Source: Thermoplasmata archaeon (lineage in GTDB: Archaea > Thermoplasmatota > Thermoplasmata > Thermoplasmatales > Thermoplasmataceae). From it: a stretch of DNA of 7,676 bases. Of this stretch, positions 6,357-7,676 are shown in pieces. The DNA is taken from contig JAJZKL010000034.1 of assembly GCA_021804185.1 (NCBI GenBank), forward strand, positions 1 through 7,676, written 5' to 3'. The notes under the pieces are model-generated. The model saw only the letters and a list, made by a program, of their open reading frames with translations. It was not told the origin of the DNA and made no database searches. The position numbers and the translations under genes are program-made. Every line of letters begins with the position of its first letter. Positions within the stretch are counted from its first letter, which is position 1.

Positions 6357-6368
6357 CTTATGCATAAG
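6357..6368. promoter_or_regulatory. Perfect 12-base palindrome in the rpiA promoter, possible operator
   Basis: CTTATGCATAAG is identical to its own reverse complement and sits between the rpiA TATA box and start codon, where a bound dimeric regulator would block polymerase. Position and symmetry suggest an operator, but the motif is AT-rich and short enough that chance is possible. No regulator can be assigned; the winged-helix protein at 7069-7425 is one candidate. Confidence 0.3.
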
Positions 6369-6375
6369 GAAAGTG

Positions 6376-7059
6376 ATGAATTTGGAAACGCTGGAGTCTG
6401 AGAAGAAAAGTGCGGCCCTTGCTTCTATCAAATTTGTAAGAGATGGAATGCTCCTCGGATTGGGTACAGGCTCCACTGTTAAATTTCTAATAGAGGAACT
6501 TGGAAATATTATCAAGGAAAAAGGTTGGCACATTTCATGTGTTCCTACATCCAAGGCCTCTGAAAATCTTGCGAGAGAGAAAGGAATTGAAATAGTCGAA
6601 AAACCGGACAGGAAACTGGATCTTGATATAGACGGAGCTGATGAGGCTGATTCCTATGGCAATCTGATAAAGGGTGGCGGTGGTGCCTTAACCAGGGAAA
6701 AAATTGTCGCAGTGAATAGCCGAAAGGTATGCATAATTATAGACCACTCAAAGTACTGCCCTGACGGATTGGGGAAGTTCAGGCTGCCGGTTGAGGTTCT
6801 GCCGTTTATGTCAAATTCAACTGCTGAGAACATCAAATCAATGGGTGCCACAGTGGAATTCCGGGATAGTGGAAAATTTATAACTGATAATGGAAATCTC
6901 ATCATAGACTGTGATTTTGGAATCATAAAGGAACCTCAAAATCTTGAAAAAAAATTAAAAGAGATACCTGGCGTCGTTGAAGTTGGATTATTCTGCGGCA
7001 TCGCAGACATCATAATAATGGGTTCTGGATCAGGATCAAGGGAAATCTTCAGAAAATAG
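6376..7059 (+). CDS. rpiA: Ribose-5-phosphate isomerase A
   Basis: A 227-residue cytoplasmic enzyme that interconverts ribose 5-phosphate and ribulose 5-phosphate, supplying ribose for nucleotides. Family blocks are all present: the phosphate-binding loop LGLGTGSTVKF (27-37), PTSKASENLA (57-66), LDLDIDGADEAD (81-92), KGGGGALTREK (99-109), DHSKYCPDGLGKFRLPVEV (123-141) and GVVEVGLFCG (199-208). Residues D86, D89, K99 and E108 have the same spacing as E. coli D81, D84, K94 and E103, so the active site is intact, and the length is normal for RpiA. The frame is open upstream to 6229, but that extension would overlap the divergent thioesterase, has no RpiA similarity, and lies upstream of the TATA box; ATG 6376 is therefore preferred. 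It is convergent with the regulator gene, 9 bases apart. Confidence 0.97.
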   Translation: MNLETLESEKKSAALASIKFVRDGMLLGLGTGSTVKFLIEELGNIIKEKGWHISCVPTSKASENLAREKGIEIVEKPDRKLDLDIDGADEADSYGNLIKGGGGALTREKIVAVNSRKVCIIIDHSKYCPDGLGKFRLPVEVLPFMSNSTAENIKSMGATVEFRDSGKFITDNGNLIIDCDFGIIKEPQNLEKKLKEIPGVVEVGLFCGIADIIIMGSGSGSREIFRK

Positions 7060-7068
7060 GTGCTGAAA

Positions 7069-7425
7069 TTACTCCTTAAATGATTTCAACTGTTCTATAT
7101 TGTTCTGAATTTCCTCTATCTTGTTTGATAGATCCTGAATGATCTCTTCAAGAATCTCATTGAAATCCTTAGAGAGCTTGTAACCATGAATGGGCCTGCC
7201 CTTTCCTTCCTTTTTCATATTTCGTTTATTTATCCAGCCTTTACGCCGTAGCCACTGCATTGCAATGGAAACCTCAGGTTGCCTAAGACTGGTCTCCCTT
7301 TCTATTTCCACGCTTGTGACCTCATCCTTGTCCCTAATGTATACAAGGGTATAAGCTACGCTTCTGGGAATGTCCGAAATTATCAGATATTTGGCGAGTT
7401 TGTCGCTTACTTCTGAGAGAACCAT
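7069..7425 (-). CDS. Winged-helix transcriptional regulator with C-terminal coiled coil
   Basis: A 118-residue DNA-binding protein. Residues ~21-63 form the helix-turn-helix region: VTSVEIERETSLRQPEVSIA (36-55) followed by MQWLRRKGWI, as in archaeal MarR/TrmB/ArsR-like winged helices. The wing is MKKEGKGRPIHGYKLS (70-85); the GRP-x-x-x-Y-x-L pattern is common in predicted archaeal regulators (COG3355-like). Residues 86-116 (FNEILEEIIQDLSNKIEEIQ and onward) have spaced hydrophobics typical of a coiled coil, so it probably acts as a dimer. No ligand-binding or metal-binding domain is visible. The ATG at 7425 is next to an imperfect palindrome and an AT-rich TATA region, consistent with autoregulation. 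Its targets are unknown; rpiA and the transporter-like gene at the right edge are neighbours. The fold call is firm. Confidence 0.85.
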   Translation of the reverse strand: MVLSEVSDKLAKYLIISDIPRSVAYTLVYIRDKDEVTSVEIERETSLRQPEVSIAMQWLRRKGWINKRNMKKEGKGRPIHGYKLSKDFNEILEEIIQDLSNKIEEIQNNIEQLKSFKE

Positions 7426-7426
7426 G

Positions 7427-7440
7427 TTATCAGATGGTAA
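7427..7440. promoter_or_regulatory. Imperfect palindrome at the regulator's start, possible autoregulatory operator
   Basis: TTATCAGATGGTAA fits the symmetric pattern TTA-N-CA-NN-TG-N-TAA, with 10 of 14 positions symmetric. It lies between the TATA region and the ATG at 7425, covering the expected transcription start. That is where an archaeal autorepressor would bind. The symmetry is imperfect and no second copy was confirmed in the window. Confidence 0.3.
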
Positions 7441-7442
7441 TA

Positions 7443-7460
7443 TTATAATTATATATATAT
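7443..7460 (-). promoter_or_regulatory. TATA region of the regulator gene
   Basis: An uninterrupted A/T run (7438-7460, with TTATAA at 7443-7448 and alternating TA at 7451-7460) lies 18-35 bases before the ATG at 7425. Its middle is close to the distance expected for a TATA box of a leaderless gene, though the exact box cannot be picked out. Confidence 0.45.
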
Positions 7461-7494
7461 GTATCTGAGTGGAAATTAAAGTATAATTACTTTT

Positions 7495-7500
7495 CTATAT
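7495..7500 (+). promoter_or_regulatory. TATA-like box before the transporter-like gene
   Basis: CTATAT is centred about 33 bases upstream of the ATG at 7531, predicting a leader of roughly six bases. It is one of several AT-rich candidates in the 105-base gap (7426-7530) between the divergent regulator and this gene; TATAAT at 7482-7487 is another. Confidence 0.35.
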
Positions 7501-7530
7501 CTTCCTGCAAAGAGAAATTCGATATACAAA

Positions 7531-7676
7531 ATGAAATATATAATACTCGCAAGTATAATATTTATGACTTTGCCAGTGCTTCCAGCCTTGGGCTACCGTA
7601 CTTCGCAGTTTATCTGGTATATGGACTCTCACTTCATGCCTCTGTGTCAACTGCAACTGACGTTGGATATTTAGTG
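7531..7676 (+). pseudogene. Probable MFS transporter N-terminus, frame-shifted from its ATG (cut by window edge)
   Basis: Codons from 7551 to the window edge read KYNIYDFASASSLGLPYFAV and continue YLVYGLSLHASVSTATDVGYLV. This resembles the first helix of major facilitator superfamily transporters, and the YDFA start recalls the UMF1/Atg22-like branch. This frame has no ATG, GTG or TTG back to the stop at 7446-7448. An ATG at 7531 with a TATA box upstream lies in another frame, which stops at 7672-7674 after 47 residues. Dropping one AT unit from the TATATA run at 7537-7542 joins them as MKYNTRKYNIYDFASASS, a natural transporter N-terminus. It may be a true frameshift, a slippage-prone tract, a sequencing error, or a gene using a non-standard start. 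Only about 40 codons are visible, so the family call is tentative. Confidence 0.38.

Noticed and set aside
322..6366. Recurrence of ATGCAT near starts (322-327, 5778-5783, 6360-6365)
   Set aside because: The same hexamer also occurs inside genes (around 2085, 3684 and 3775), so promoter enrichment cannot be claimed from one window.
6229..6375. Long in-frame N-terminal extension of rpiA
   Set aside because: It overlaps the divergent thioesterase, lies upstream of the rpiA TATA box and has no RpiA similarity; it is an open-frame artefact.
7531..7674. 47-residue protein starting MKYIILASIIFM with a signal-peptide look
   Set aside because: The hydrophobic start is short and the remainder resembles nothing, while the overlapping frame carries a transporter-like helix that stays open to the window edge.
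1..7676. CRISPR arrays, insertion sequences, integrase, relaxase, tRNA or rRNA genes
   Set aside because: Looked for and not seen; no direct repeats with spacers, no transposase-like or relaxase-like product, no tRNA-like cloverleaf in the short gaps.

Overview
The window looks like chromosomal DNA of a euryarchaeon, most likely of the Thermoplasmata (Thermoplasma/Ferroplasma/Cuniculiplasma-like). This rests on TATA boxes about 25-30 bases upstream of start codons with almost no 5' leader (leaderless transcripts), moderate-to-low GC, UbiA-family prenyltransferases, an archaeal-type winged-helix regulator and a GRP-wing motif. The lineage is an inference; no rRNA or tRNA is present to fix it. 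Nearly every base is coding: gaps are 1-105 bases and no gene-free stretch exceeds 300 bases.

Left part (1-2543). A UbiA-family prenyltransferase, cut by the window edge, reads leftwards (1-323). It is divergent from a rightward cluster: a split-barrel flavin-type domain fused to a MenA-like UbiA prenyltransferase (416-1732), a four-helix GtrA-like membrane protein (1745-2224) and an 85-residue two-helix membrane protein of unknown function (2286-2543). This reads as a prenyl-lipid or quinone locus with a possible lipid-carrier transporter.

Central part (2548-5775, minus strand). This is the most interesting region. It is a compact three-gene operon resembling the core of a conjugation-type (type IV secretion) machine: a 93-residue two-helix VirB2-like pilin candidate, a 324-residue polytopic VirB6-like membrane protein, and a 636-residue VirB4/HerA-type ATPase whose first ~75 residues look like a fused VirB3/PrgI-type hairpin. 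The gene set and the absence of a relaxase or coupling protein in the window recall the Ced/Ted DNA-import pili of Sulfolobales and Thermoproteales (CedA1/CedA/CedB). If so, this would be a Ced/Ted-like DNA importer in a euryarchaeon. It sits between housekeeping genes and has its own TATA box.

Right part (5805-7676). A hotdog acyl-CoA thioesterase (minus) is divergent from ribose-5-phosphate isomerase A (plus), with a 76-base bidirectional promoter containing a perfect 12-base palindrome. rpiA converges on a 118-residue winged-helix regulator (minus) whose start codon abuts an imperfect palindrome. At the right edge is the N-terminus of what looks like an MFS transporter, out of frame with its apparent ATG by two bases at a TA repeat.
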